Assembly: GCA_023400235.1 (NCBI GenBank)
Contig: JAEXFI010000049.1
Coordinates: 82,960 to 146,959, forward strand
Length of the DNA: 64,000 nt
Direction: 5' to 3'
Source of the DNA: Bacillota bacterium
Lineage (GTDB): Bacteria; Bacillota; Clostridia; Acetivibrionales; DSM-1351
The notes under the pieces were generated by a model. That model did not search any database, had not been told where the DNA came from, and saw only the letters and a list, made by a program, of their open reading frames with translations. The translations under genes were made by a program, and so were the position numbers. Shown here piece after piece: positions 44,786 to 54,216 of the stretch (the first letter of the stretch is position 1; each line of letters starts with the position of its first letter).

Positions 44786-46990
44786 ATGGTTATAGCACAT
44801 AAAAGAGAGAGTGACGACGCCGAACAAAGTGTAAAGGAGCACCTTGAAAAGACTGCCAAGAAGGCCAGGGAGTTTGCCGGTCAATTCAATGGGGGTGATT
44901 ATGCATATTTTGCTGGACTTTTACATGATATAGGAAAGTACTCCAGGGAATTTCAAAAAAGAATTCTGGAAAATGGTAAAAAGTGTGATCATTCAACTGC
45001 TGGTGCCATAGAAGCCGCAAAAATTAATAAATTTGGAAGAATCCTGTCATACTGCATTGCAGGACATCATTCCGGTTTACTCAATTATGGTTCTGTAACA
45101 GATGTAGGTATAGAAGGGACACTAAATGCAAGGCTTAATAAGCAGCAAAAAGATTTACCGGTATATGACCAGTTTTTTAATGAAATTGATTTAAAAGGGA
45201 TAAATAGTCTTAAAGCACCGGTAATAAAGCATTTCAGCCAGAATAGTATTGGATTTATTCTATCATTTTATATAAGATTTATTTATTCCTGCCTGGTTGA
45301 CGCTGATTTTCTGGACACTGAAGCCTTTATGAGCAATAACTCCGTAGACAGGAGTACAAATTATGATTTTGAATTATTCCGAAAACAATTGGACAAAAGG
45401 CTTAGCAGTTTTAAGGGTGATGGCTTGATTAATGAATACCGTAAAGGCATATTGAATGACTGTATTAACAAGGCCAGGCTTGACAAAAATTTATTTAATC
45501 TTACCGTTCCCACCGGGGGAGGAAAAACACTCAGCTCCCTTGCCTTTGCAATAAACCATCTTATTGAAAATTCCATGAAGCGAATAATTTATGTAATTCC
45601 ATATACAAGCATAATTGAGCAGACAGCTAGGGAGTTCAAGAATATATTTGGTGATGAGAATGTACTTGAACATCACTCAAATTTTGATTTTGACGATGAC
45701 GAGGACAAGATAAAAAACAAACTGAAGCTGAGCTCTGAAAATTGGGACATGCCTTTTGTTGTTACCACAAATGTACAGTTTTTTGAATCTTTGTTTGCTC
45801 GTAAGCCCTCCCGCTGCCGTAAGCTTCATAACATAGCCAACAGCATTATTATTTTTGATGAAGTTCAGATGTTTTCAATAGATTATTTAAAGCCATGTAT
45901 AGAGGCTATTAAGCAATTGGTTCAAAATTTCAATTCCACAGTTGTCATGTGCAGTGCCACTCAACCTCCTTTTGAGAAATTTTTTAAGGATTTAAAACCA
46001 GTAGACATATGTGAAAACCATTCTGTACTTTATGATGTTTTTAAGAGAACTGAAATAATTAAACGCGATGTAATTGAAAGTACTGCCCTTGCACAAGAAT
46101 TGAATAAGCTGGAGCAGGTGCTTTGTATTGTTAATACAAGAAAGCATGCATTAAAGGTATTTTCCATGCTGAAAAAAGAAGGCTCCTTCCATCTGTCTAC
46201 TCTTATGTGTCCCGTCCACAGAAAAGAAGTTGTACGGGAAATAAGGCAAAGATTAGAAGACAAGCTGCCTTGCCGGGTTTGTTCGACCAGACTGATTGAG
46301 GCGGGTGTGGACGTTGATTTTCCAACTGTATTCAGGGCCATGTCCGGTTTGGATGGTATCATTCAAGCTGCCGGAAGATGCAACAGGGAAGGAAGGCTTA
46401 AAGTGGATGGCAGGCTGGTTAAAGGGAAAGTGCATGTTTTTATACCTGAAAATGAATTTGTTCAGCACCAGCCAGAAGCATTCAAACGTCCTATTGGAGC
46501 TGCAGAAAGCATAATACGCAATTTTGAGGATATAAGTTCATCGAGAGCAATAGAAGCATATTTCAATGAGTTGTATGAATTAACCGGGGAAGAAGGAATA
46601 GATGTAAAAAAAATAACAGACAGGTTGGAACGTGATGCTATTAACTTCAATTTTTGTTTTGAAGATATAGCACGTGATTTCAAACTGATTGAAAATACTA
46701 CAGTGCCTGTAATAATACCATATGATGAAAAGGCGTGTGAGCTTATTGAAAAATTAAGATATTCAGACTATAAATCAGGTATTTTACGTTCACTTCAGCC
46801 GTATACAGTGGGCATATACGAGAATGAGTTTAAAAGTCTGTTTGGCATGGGTGCCTTTGAGTTTATTTCCAATGGCGGAATTACCAGTAAAGAAAGTGCT
46901 ATTTTGAAAAAAGATTTATTCAAGGATTTATATGATGAAAATACAGGACTAAAGATAACAGAAGAAACCGGTATAGGAATTTATATTTAA
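44786..46990 (+). CDS. cas3: CRISPR-associated helicase/nuclease Cas3 (type I-C)
   Basis: A 734-residue fused HD nuclease-helicase. The HD domain has FAGLLHDIGKYSREFQ (His47-Asp48) and CDHSTAGAI. The superfamily 2 helicase has Walker A TVPTGGGKTLSSLAFAI, DEVQ (IIFDEVQMFS), MCSATQPP and the motif VI region IIQAAGRCNREGR. Cas3 is recruited to the R-loop formed by the I-C Cascade and degrades target DNA. GGAGAAATTT precedes the ATG at 44786; an ATG four codons upstream overlaps that site. First gene of a seven-gene operon. Confidence 0.95.
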   Translation: MVIAHKRESDDAEQSVKEHLEKTAKKAREFAGQFNGGDYAYFAGLLHDIGKYSREFQKRILENGKKCDHSTAGAIEAAKINKFGRILSYCIAGHHSGLLNYGSVTDVGIEGTLNARLNKQQKDLPVYDQFFNEIDLKGINSLKAPVIKHFSQNSIGFILSFYIRFIYSCLVDADFLDTEAFMSNNSVDRSTNYDFELFRKQLDKRLSSFKGDGLINEYRKGILNDCINKARLDKNLFNLTVPTGGGKTLSSLAFAINHLIENSMKRIIYVIPYTSIIEQTAREFKNIFGDENVLEHHSNFDFDDDEDKIKNKLKLSSENWDMPFVVTTNVQFFESLFARKPSRCRKLHNIANSIIIFDEVQMFSIDYLKPCIEAIKQLVQNFNSTVVMCSATQPPFEKFFKDLKPVDICENHSVLYDVFKRTEIIKRDVIESTALAQELNKLEQVLCIVNTRKHALKVFSMLKKEGSFHLSTLMCPVHRKEVVREIRQRLEDKLPCRVCSTRLIEAGVDVDFPTVFRAMSGLDGIIQAAGRCNREGRLKVDGRLVKGKVHVFIPENEFVQHQPEAFKRPIGAAESIIRNFEDISSSRAIEAYFNELYELTGEEGIDVKKITDRLERDAINFNFCFEDIARDFKLIENTTVPVIIPYDEKACELIEKLRYSDYKSGILRSLQPYTVGIYENEFKSLFGMGAFEFISNGGITSKESAILKKDLFKDLYDENTGLKITEETGIGIYI

Positions 46991-47015
46991 AGAACTATTT
47001 AAAGGAGGATGAAAA

Positions 47016-47669
47016 ATGGGCTTTGGAATCAAATTGGAGGTTTGGGGTGATTATGCATTATTCACCAGACCTGAAATGAAGGTTGAACGTGTAAGCTATG
47101 ATGTGATTACTCCATCTGCTGCAAGGGGACTTATTGAAGCAATTTACTGGAAGCCAGCTATAAAATGGGTTATCGACAGAATTCATGTCTACAACAAAGT
47201 ACAATTTACCAATATCAGAAGAAATGAGGTGAGCGGAAAAATATCAAAGTTGAACGCAAAGTCACTTATGGAAGGCACCAGGACTGTTGATTTTATTAAT
47301 ACCAATGAACTGAGGCAGCAAAGGGCTGCCCTGGTTTTAAAGGATGTTCGCTATGTTATAGAAGCCCATTTTGAGCTTACCGGCAAGGCGGGAGAAACAG
47401 ATACTGTTGAAAAGCACTATAATATTGCGCTGCGGAGAATGAGAGCGGGACAGTGCTACCACACTCCATGTTTTGGTTGCAGGGAGTTTCCAGCAAATTT
47501 TAAACTCATTGAAGAGGCGGTTAAACCCAGTTGTTTAGGAGAGCTGGACCTGGGCTTTATGCTGTATGACCTGGATTTTAGCGATACCGAAAATATTTTA
47601 CCGGTTTTTTTCAGAGCAAAAATGATAAATGGTGTAATTGATTTGAAAGACATAGAAAAAGTGGGGTGA
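47016..47669 (+). CDS. cas5c: Cas5c (type I-C repeat-processing RAMP)
   Basis: A 217-residue RAMP protein starting FGIKLEVWGDYALFTRPEMKVERVSYDVITPSAARGLIEAIYWKPAIKW, the characteristic Cas5d/Cas5c N-terminus. In type I-C this protein replaces Cas6: it cuts pre-crRNA in the repeat and stays in the complex. AAAGGAGGATGAAAA precedes the ATG. It lies between cas3 and cas8c in the standard order. A Cas6 also exists 7 kb downstream, so two repeat-cutting enzymes may meet the same arrays. Confidence 0.93.
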   Translation: MGFGIKLEVWGDYALFTRPEMKVERVSYDVITPSAARGLIEAIYWKPAIKWVIDRIHVYNKVQFTNIRRNEVSGKISKLNAKSLMEGTRTVDFINTNELRQQRAALVLKDVRYVIEAHFELTGKAGETDTVEKHYNIALRRMRAGQCYHTPCFGCREFPANFKLIEEAVKPSCLGELDLGFMLYDLDFSDTENILPVFFRAKMINGVIDLKDIEKVG

Positions 47670-47673
47670 TAAA

Positions 47674-49455
47674 TTGATTTTACAATCGTTGGTGAAATAC
47701 TATGAGATTTTGGCAGAGGATGAAAATAGTGATATACCCAGGCTTGGATATAGCAAAACCGGCGTATCCTATGCTTTGAATATCTCTATAGGTGGAGAAC
47801 TTCTGGGTGTAATACCTTTGAAAGTACCTGGTGAAAACGGGAAGAAGATGGTGTCGCAGAGAATGATAGTACCTGAACAGGAGAAAAAGACTGTTGGCAT
47901 CAAATCCAACTTTTTATGTGAAAATTCCAGTTACATTCTTGGAATAGATAACAATGGCAAGCCGGAAAGGACTAGAAATTGCTTTGAAGCCTTTAAAGAA
48001 TTGCATAACAAGATTCTTAAAAATGTTGAGTGCGCCGAAGCAAAGTCTCTTTTGAATTTTATTAATAAATGGGATATTGATAACGCCCCAAGTCATGTTG
48101 AATTAAAGGACTATTTGGAAGACCTTTATACTGGGGCAAATATTGTATTCAGACTTGACGGAAGGGGATATGTTCACCAGAATAAGCTCATTTTAAAAGC
48201 ATGGGAAGAATACAAGAATAATTCCGAAGGCTCTAAAAGAATGCAGTGTCTGGATAGCAGTGAAAATGCAAATGTAGCAAGACTTCACCCCAATATCAAG
48301 GGTGTCAGAGGGGCTCAAAGCGTAGGAGCCTCAATAGTATCCTTTAATGATAGAGCCTATGAGTCCTATGGCAGGGAAAAAGAACAAGGGCTGAATGCCC
48401 CTGTAAGTGAATATGCCACGTTTGCCTATACCACGGTTTTAAACAGTATGCTTTCTGATAACGCATATAAGCAATATCTGGGAGATACCACCGTGGTCTT
48501 TTGGGCAGAAAGTCCAAAGAGATATTATCAGGACTTTGCAGCTATGTTTATTGACCCTGATGAGATTAAAGACGATGCTAATTCCAAGTTTGAAAGAGAT
48601 AAGGGTGCGGCGGCAGCAGTAAAATCAATTTTTGAAAAAATATCCAATGTAGCAGCCATAGGTGATTATTCAAGCGGTTTTGACAAGAATGTAAGATTTT
48701 ATATTTTAGGTCTTGCGCCAAATGCCGCCAGGTTGTCCATACGATTTTTTATTATGGACAGCTTTGGAGGCTTCATCGAGAAAATAGCCAGACATTATGA
48801 AGATTTGTGTATGGAAAAGCAGTTTCAGGATGAACAGGATTTATTTTCATTGTGGAGGTTATTGAATGAAACTGTTTCTCCTAAAGCAAATGATAAAGCT
48901 GCATCCCCGATACTTTCAGGAGCTGTGCTCAGAGCGATTTTGACGGGCTCACCCTACCCCGCAGCATTATTCAATTCTGTAATGGTCAGAATTCGCGCGG
49001 AACATTCAATTAACCATCACAAGGCAGCAATAATTAAAGCATATCTTTTAAGAAATTCAAACAAATATAAGGAGGTTTTGACAGTGTCATTAAATGAGCA
49101 AAGTAATAACAGGGCGTATGTGCTAGGAAGACTTTTTGCTGTTTTGGAGAAAGCTCAGCAGGATGCCAGTGACGGGCAATTAAAAGCAACAATCAAAGAC
49201 AAATATTTTACATCAGCCTGCGCAACGCCCGCAAGCGTTTTTCCTATTTTATTGCGCCTCTCGCAGCATCATATATCTAAGGCTGAATATGGTAAAGCCA
49301 ACGATATAAAAATTTCCGGTATTTTAGATATGCTGGATATTGAGAATAATCCGATTCCCGCACATCTGTCACTTGAAGAGCAGGGAGTTTTCGTTTTAGG
49401 ATACTATCATCAAAAAAATGCACTTTATAAGAAAAATAATCAAAAGGAGAATTGA
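47674..49455 (+). CDS. cas8c: Cas8c large subunit (type I-C)
   Basis: A 593-residue Csd1-type Cas8c. Recognisable segments are YYEILAEDENSDIPRLGYSK, VFWAESPKRYYQDF, FYILGLAPNAARLSIRFF and the C-terminal YFTSACATPASVFPILLRLSQHH. Cas8c recognises the PAM and starts R-loop formation. In other I-C systems its gene also gives a Cas11c small subunit from an internal start; I did not find a certain internal site. The TTG start follows GGGGTGATAAA. Spacing to the flanking genes is 4 bp and an overlap with the cas7 leader. Confidence 0.93.
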   Translation: MILQSLVKYYEILAEDENSDIPRLGYSKTGVSYALNISIGGELLGVIPLKVPGENGKKMVSQRMIVPEQEKKTVGIKSNFLCENSSYILGIDNNGKPERTRNCFEAFKELHNKILKNVECAEAKSLLNFINKWDIDNAPSHVELKDYLEDLYTGANIVFRLDGRGYVHQNKLILKAWEEYKNNSEGSKRMQCLDSSENANVARLHPNIKGVRGAQSVGASIVSFNDRAYESYGREKEQGLNAPVSEYATFAYTTVLNSMLSDNAYKQYLGDTTVVFWAESPKRYYQDFAAMFIDPDEIKDDANSKFERDKGAAAAVKSIFEKISNVAAIGDYSSGFDKNVRFYILGLAPNAARLSIRFFIMDSFGGFIEKIARHYEDLCMEKQFQDEQDLFSLWRLLNETVSPKANDKAASPILSGAVLRAILTGSPYPAALFNSVMVRIRAEHSINHHKAAIIKAYLLRNSNKYKEVLTVSLNEQSNNRAYVLGRLFAVLEKAQQDASDGQLKATIKDKYFTSACATPASVFPILLRLSQHHISKAEYGKANDIKISGILDMLDIENNPIPAHLSLEEQGVFVLGYYHQKNALYKKNNQKEN

Positions 49456-49457
49456 AA

Positions 49458-50342
49458 ATGAGTGAAATTATTAAAAACAGGTATGAATTCACAGTTTTAT
49501 TCGAGGTAAAAAACGGCAACCCCAATGGCGACCCGGATGCGGGAAACATGCCAAGAATTGATCCTGAAACCGGCTATGGAATAGTAACTGATGTGTGCTT
49601 GAAAAGAAAAATAAGAAACTACATTGAAACCGTTAAAGAAGACTGTACAGGCTACAGGATATACATAAAGGATGGGGTCCCTTTGGAAAGAAGTGATAGG
49701 GAAGCCTTTACATACATAGGCGTATCCGATGAAAAAGAAGCCCAGACCAGGAAGGAAGAAATTGATGTGAAGATAAGGGATTTTATGTGTAAAAATTTCT
49801 TTGACATCAGAACCTTTGGCGCAGTAATGACTACCTTCGTTAAAGCAAAACTGAATTGCGGGCAGGTCAGGGGACCTGTTCAAATAGGTTTTGCAAGGAG
49901 CGTTGATCGGGTGGTACAGCAGGAAATAGCAATTACACGAGTTGTTGCGACTACAGAGAAGGATGGCGCTAAGAAAGAAACTGAAATGGGAAGAAAGTAC
50001 ATAATACCATATGCTCTATACAGGGTTGATGGATATATATCCTCAAATTTGGCAAAAAAGACAACAGGATTCAGTGAAGAAGATTTAGACTTATTCTGGG
50101 ATGCTGTAATAAATATGTTTGAGCATGAGCATTCGGCAGCAAGAGGAAATATGGCTGTCAGAGATTTGATTGTTTTCAAGCATGACAGCGAATTTGGAAA
50201 TTGCCCTGCATATAAGCTCTTCGAAACTGTTTCGGCGTCTAGAAAGGATGAGAGCAATCCTCCAAGAGGCTTTAGTGATTATATTGTAAATATTGATGAG
50301 AAGGCTATTCCTGAAGGAGTTGAGCTTATAAGAAAAATATGA
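49458..50342 (+). CDS. cas7c: Cas7c (Csd2) backbone subunit
   Basis: A 294-residue Cas7/Csd2 protein. RYEFTVLFEVKNGNPNGDPDAGNMPRIDPETGYGIVTDVCLKRKIRNYI is the hallmark N-terminus and GPVQIGFARSVDRV a central one. It forms the filament that holds the crRNA spacer. AAAGGAGAATTGAAA precedes the ATG at 49458; a TTG two codons upstream overlaps the cas8c stop. The end overlaps cas4 by four bases. Confidence 0.95.
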   Translation: MSEIIKNRYEFTVLFEVKNGNPNGDPDAGNMPRIDPETGYGIVTDVCLKRKIRNYIETVKEDCTGYRIYIKDGVPLERSDREAFTYIGVSDEKEAQTRKEEIDVKIRDFMCKNFFDIRTFGAVMTTFVKAKLNCGQVRGPVQIGFARSVDRVVQQEIAITRVVATTEKDGAKKETEMGRKYIIPYALYRVDGYISSNLAKKTTGFSEEDLDLFWDAVINMFEHEHSAARGNMAVRDLIVFKHDSEFGNCPAYKLFETVSASRKDESNPPRGFSDYIVNIDEKAIPEGVELIRKI

Positions 50343-51007
50343 TGGAATATAACGAAGAGGACTTCCTGCTTTTATCCGGTATTCAGCACTTTGCCTTTTG
50401 CAGGAGGCAGTGGGCGCTGATACATATCGAGCAGCAGTGGCAGGAAAATCTGCGGACGGTTGAGGGCAACATACTTCATGAAAGGGCACATGACGACGGC
50501 TTCTCAGAAAAAAGAGGAGACATAATCATTTCAAGGGGTATGGCTGTTTTCTCAAGAACACTGGGAGTCAGCGGAGTATGTGATATTGTTGAGCTGCACA
50601 AATGCGAGGATGGCGTTAGCATATTTGGCAGGGAAGGCTTGCACAAACCGGTTCCAATAGAGTATAAGAGGGGAAAGCCAAAGGAAAATGAAGCAGATGT
50701 GCTGCAATTGTGCGGACAGGCAATGTGCCTGGAGGAAATGCTTTTATGTGATATAAAGGAAGCATATATGTTCTACGGCGAAACGAAGCACAGGTTAAAG
50801 GTCATTCTGGATGGCGATTTGCGCCGGCGAGTAAGAGACACACTAAAGGAAATGCATGATATGTACAATAGGAGATATACCCCTGTGGTAAAGCCCTCCA
50901 AGAGCTGCAAGGCATGTTCCTTGGCAGATATCTGTATGCCAAGGCTGTGCAGGCAGCCCTCGGTATCGAAATATATTAAAGACAGCCATAGAGAGGTAGA
51001 TATATGA
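50339..51007 (+). CDS. cas4: Cas4 exonuclease (adaptation)
   Basis: A 222-residue RecB-like Fe-S nuclease. It has the N-terminal Cys in FAFCRRQWALIHIE, the active-site motifs EGNILHERAHDD and VPIEYKRGKPKENEADVLQLCGQA, and C-terminal Fe-S cysteines CKACSLADICMPRLC. Cas4 trims prespacers and selects PAM-adjacent ones with Cas1-Cas2. It overlaps cas7 (ATGATG) and cas1 (ATGA) by four bases each. This is the only cas4 in the window. Confidence 0.95.
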   Translation: MMEYNEEDFLLLSGIQHFAFCRRQWALIHIEQQWQENLRTVEGNILHERAHDDGFSEKRGDIIISRGMAVFSRTLGVSGVCDIVELHKCEDGVSIFGREGLHKPVPIEYKRGKPKENEADVLQLCGQAMCLEEMLLCDIKEAYMFYGETKHRLKVILDGDLRRRVRDTLKEMHDMYNRRYTPVVKPSKSCKACSLADICMPRLCRQPSVSKYIKDSHREVDI

Positions 51008-52035
51008 GAAAACTGCTAAATACTGTTTACATAACCTCTCCGGACAGCTACCTGTCGCTGGACGGGGAAAACCTGGTTGTACTGAAGGGTGATATTGAAG
51101 CTGCACGCCTTCCTCTGCACAATCTGGAAAGTATCATCTCTTTTGGCTATACCGGTGCAAGTCCGGCTTTGATGGGCGCATGCGCAAAGCGCAATATTTC
51201 ACTTAGCTTTATGACCCAAAGCGGTAAATTTTTGTCGCGAATCGTTGGAGAGGTCAGGGGAAATGTAACTTTAAGGAAGACTCAGTACAGATTGTCCGAT
51301 AGTATGGCAGAGAGCACGAAAATAGCCAGAAACTTTATTTTCGGCAAGGTTTACAACGGCAGATGGGTTATAGAACGTGCAACAAGAGATTATCCTGACA
51401 GACTTGATACGGAGAAGCTGAAAAGGGTATCGACTGGGCTGGCCAATTCCCTGGGCTTTGTTTTGGGGAGTGAAAGCCTTGATGAGCTGCGGGGCTTTGA
51501 AGGAGAGGCGGCAACACAGTATTTTAATGCCTTTGACCATCTGATACTTCAGCAAAAGGAAAGCTTTTTCTTCCACGGAAGAAATAAGCGTCCTCCTCTG
51601 GATAATGTGAATGCCATGCTGTCCTTTGTATATACCCTTCTGGCCCATGATACTGCTGCGGCCCTGGAAACTGTGGGTCTTGACCCATATGTGGGCTTCA
51701 TGCACAGGGACAGGCCGGGAAGAATATCTCTGGCCCTGGATTTAATGGAGGAACTCAGGTGTATTTTTGCAGACAGGTTTGTGCTTTCGCTTATAAATAA
51801 AAGGGTGGTCAATTCAGGTGGGTTTACTCAAAAGGAGGATGGTGCGGTCTTAATGAGCGACGATACCAGAAAATTAATCCTGCAGGCCTGGCAGAGCAGA
51901 AAGCAGGAAAGAATAACACATCCTTTTTTGCAGGAGAAGCTGGAATGGGGGCTGGTGCCTTATTCTCAGGCAATGCTTCTGGCCAGATTTATACGGGGGG
52001 ATTTGGATGAATATCCTCCGTTCTTATGGAAGTAG
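51004..52035 (+). CDS. cas1: Cas1 integrase (type I-C)
   Basis: A 343-residue Cas1. The catalytic metal residues are visible as the Glu in FEGEAATQYF, the His in GFMHRDRPGRIS and the acidic pair in LDLMEELR. The N-terminal beta domain reads LLNTVYITSPDSYLSLDGENLVV. It inserts new spacers at the leader end of arrays. Because the type III operon has no cas1, this protein probably serves all three arrays, whose leaders share sequence. Confidence 0.97.
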   Translation: MRKLLNTVYITSPDSYLSLDGENLVVLKGDIEAARLPLHNLESIISFGYTGASPALMGACAKRNISLSFMTQSGKFLSRIVGEVRGNVTLRKTQYRLSDSMAESTKIARNFIFGKVYNGRWVIERATRDYPDRLDTEKLKRVSTGLANSLGFVLGSESLDELRGFEGEAATQYFNAFDHLILQQKESFFFHGRNKRPPLDNVNAMLSFVYTLLAHDTAAALETVGLDPYVGFMHRDRPGRISLALDLMEELRCIFADRFVLSLINKRVVNSGGFTQKEDGAVLMSDDTRKLILQAWQSRKQERITHPFLQEKLEWGLVPYSQAMLLARFIRGDLDEYPPFLWK

Positions 52036-52044
52036 GTGATTTTT

Positions 52045-52335
52045 ATGCTGGTGCTTATTACATATGATGTGAATACTGAAACCGAAGCCGGAAGAAAAAG
52101 GCTTCGGCAGGTGGCAAAGCAATGTGTCAACTATGGACAACGAGTTCAGAATTCCGTTTTTGAATGTGTTATGGATGCAGCCAAATGCAGGGAAGTAAAG
52201 AATAAGCTGGAAAAAATTATAGACAAGGATAAGGACAGCCTGAGATTTTATTATCTGGGAAACAACTATCAGAATAAGGTTGAGCATGTAGGTGCAAAGG
52301 AATCCTATAATGTGGAGGGTACTCTGATAATTTAG
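52045..52335 (+). CDS. cas2: Cas2
   Basis: A 96-residue ferredoxin-fold protein: MLVLITYDVNTETEAGRKRLRQVAKQC holds the conserved Asp of YDV, followed by GQRVQNSVFECVM. It forms the Cas1-Cas2 integration complex. AGGTGAT precedes the ATG at 52045; an earlier in-frame TTG-like start overlaps the cas1 end. The stop codon TAG touches the first inverted repeat of the array 2 leader. Confidence 0.95.
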   Translation: MLVLITYDVNTETEAGRKRLRQVAKQCVNYGQRVQNSVFECVMDAAKCREVKNKLEKIIDKDKDSLRFYYLGNNYQNKVEHVGAKESYNVEGTLII

Positions 52336-52507
52336 TGCGAATGTGAAGTGAACATTAAAAACCCGGTACATTCGCACCAGATTTTGGACATGCTTTTTAT
52401 GAGATTATTGAATAATTTATATTAGTAGTATGTAAAAGCAATTGAAAACCGCTTTGTTATTATATATTTTATACAATAAAGATAAGCGGTTTTTGTTTAC
52501 TTTTGCT
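52335..52507 (+). promoter_or_regulatory. Leader of CRISPR array 2
   Basis: Inverted repeat GTGCGAATGT (52335-52344) and ACATTCGCAC (52368-52377), ending 130 bases before the first repeat. An AT-rich element ends in ATACAA exactly 31 bases before it. This leader alone also has a 10-bp pair AAAACCGCTT (52445-52454) and AAGCGGTTTT (52484-52493) enclosing that element. Confidence 0.75.
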
Positions 52508-54045
52508 GTCGCTCCTCTTGTAGGAGCGTGGATTGAAATGGCTTTGATTGCTTTTGCCATTTCGTGGGCCTTTTTGTCGCTCCTCTTGTAGGAGCGTGGA
52601 TTGAAATAGCTGCCAGTTCGCTTCCCAAACTCCCTTGGACTGTCGCTCCTCTTGTAGGAGCGTGGATTGAAATCGATGCTCTAAAATTTATTCGTCCTTC
52701 TTTTGCCAGTCGCTCCTCTTGTAGGAGCGTGGATTGAAATTTCGTCAATCTGCTTATCTGTCATTTTCTCGGCAGTCGCTCCTCTTGTAGGAGCGTGGAT
52801 TGAAATTCTTATAACCGTTATAAATTGGGAGTTGTACCAATGTCGCTCCTCTTGTAGGAGCGTGGATTGAAATTTTTACATCTGCTATTGTAGGGGGGAA
52901 TTTTAAAGGTCGCTCCTCTTGTAGGAGCGTGGATTGAAATGGCAAGGTAGCGGAGTTTGTAGGCAAATACTTTGTGTCGCTCCTCTTGTAGGAGCGTGGA
53001 TTGAAATCGCTGGTGGAGGCGTTAGTGCAATAATACCAAAAAGTCGCTCCTCTTGTAGGAGCGTGGATTGAAATAGCCAGCACATCAACGTAAACCTTTT
53101 TCATCACAGTCGCTCCTCTTGTAGGAGCGTGGATTGAAATAAATTCTCCGATACACAACAGGTCCCTGGCAGCGTCGCTCCTCTTGTAGGAGCGTGGATT
53201 GAAATTCTGTCAGGGATGAACATTATTAAAAGATTTGGTAAGTCGCTCCTCTTGTAGGAGCGTGGATTGAAATAAGGATGGCGGCTAGTCTTATTTGTTG
53301 CTGCACTTGTCGCTCCTCTTGTAGGAGCGTGGATTGAAATTTTAACAGTGAGACTTTTTGGAATGCTTGGAGGGTCGCTCCTCTTGTAGGAGCGTGGATT
53401 GAAATAAGAATAGAGCTCCATGTGCAATACCCGAATGGGTCGCTCCTCTTGTAGGAGCGTGGATTGAAATTATTTATGGTATGATTTTACAAACAGGAGG
53501 ACATTGTCGCTCCTCTTGTAGGAGCGTGGATTGAAATGCTTCAAAACTATTTAAAGAGAAGAAAGACATAAAGTCGCTCCTCTTGTAGGAGCGTGGATTG
53601 AAATCAGCCTGTTTTGCGGCTTCAATCGCGGCTTTTATCGTCGCTCCTCTTGTAGGAGCGTGGATTGAAATTGGTATCCGTCCAACAAATGCAGGACAAA
53701 AAACGGGTCGCTCCTCTTGTAGGAGCGTGGATTGTAATTCCAACAACCCTTCTTCTATCACTTCGTACAGGGTCGCTCCTCTTGTAGGAGCGTGGATTGA
53801 AATTGATATGATTGCTTCCGGCTTGACTTCTTAACTGGTCGCTCCTCTTGTAGGAGCGTGGATTGAAATAGAAAAAATTACGGTAAATAGGAGATGATTA
53901 AAGTCGCTCCTCTTGTAGGAGCGTGGATTGAAATACTGTTTTGGCTGCAGTAACTGAAAAAATAGTGGGTCGCTCCTTGCGTAGGAGCGTGGATTGAAAT
54001 TCTGTTTTTGAACTGCTTTTTGAAGTTACCCCATGTCGCTCCTTG
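52508..54045 (+). CRISPR. CRISPR array 2, 23 full repeats plus one truncated, 23 spacers, loop CTTGT
   Basis: Same 32-bp repeat frame as array 1, with CTTGT in the hairpin loop. Repeats start at 52508, 52576, 52642, 52709, 52775, 52842, 52909, 52976, 53043, 53109, 53174, 53242, 53309, 53374, 53439, 53506, 53573, 53640, 53707 (end variant ATTGTAAT), 53772, 53838, 53903 and 53969. The repeat at 53969 carries the array 1 loop TGCGT. A final piece, GTCGCTCCTTG (54035-54045), breaks off. The array directly follows the I-C operon and precedes the type III operon. Confidence 0.97.
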
Positions 54046-54216
54046 TACCATATACCACAAATTTATTGAAAATATTCCCATGATAGAGGATAATTGTAGT
54101 ATATAGCAGTATCGTGTAAAATATTTAATAAATTTCATATGCCATATTATTCTATAATTGAGTTAGTGTAAGGCAGTAATCAAAAAAGTAATCTCAATCA
54201 GGTTAGGAGAATAAAA

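Noticed and set aside
44626..44859. 77-codon minus-strand ORF before cas3
   Set aside because: Overlaps the cas3 promoter and start, no ribosome-binding site, no family resemblance.
52497..54138. ORFs on both strands across array 2
   Set aside because: Same artefact of a 32-bp repeat with ~66-bp period; not genes.
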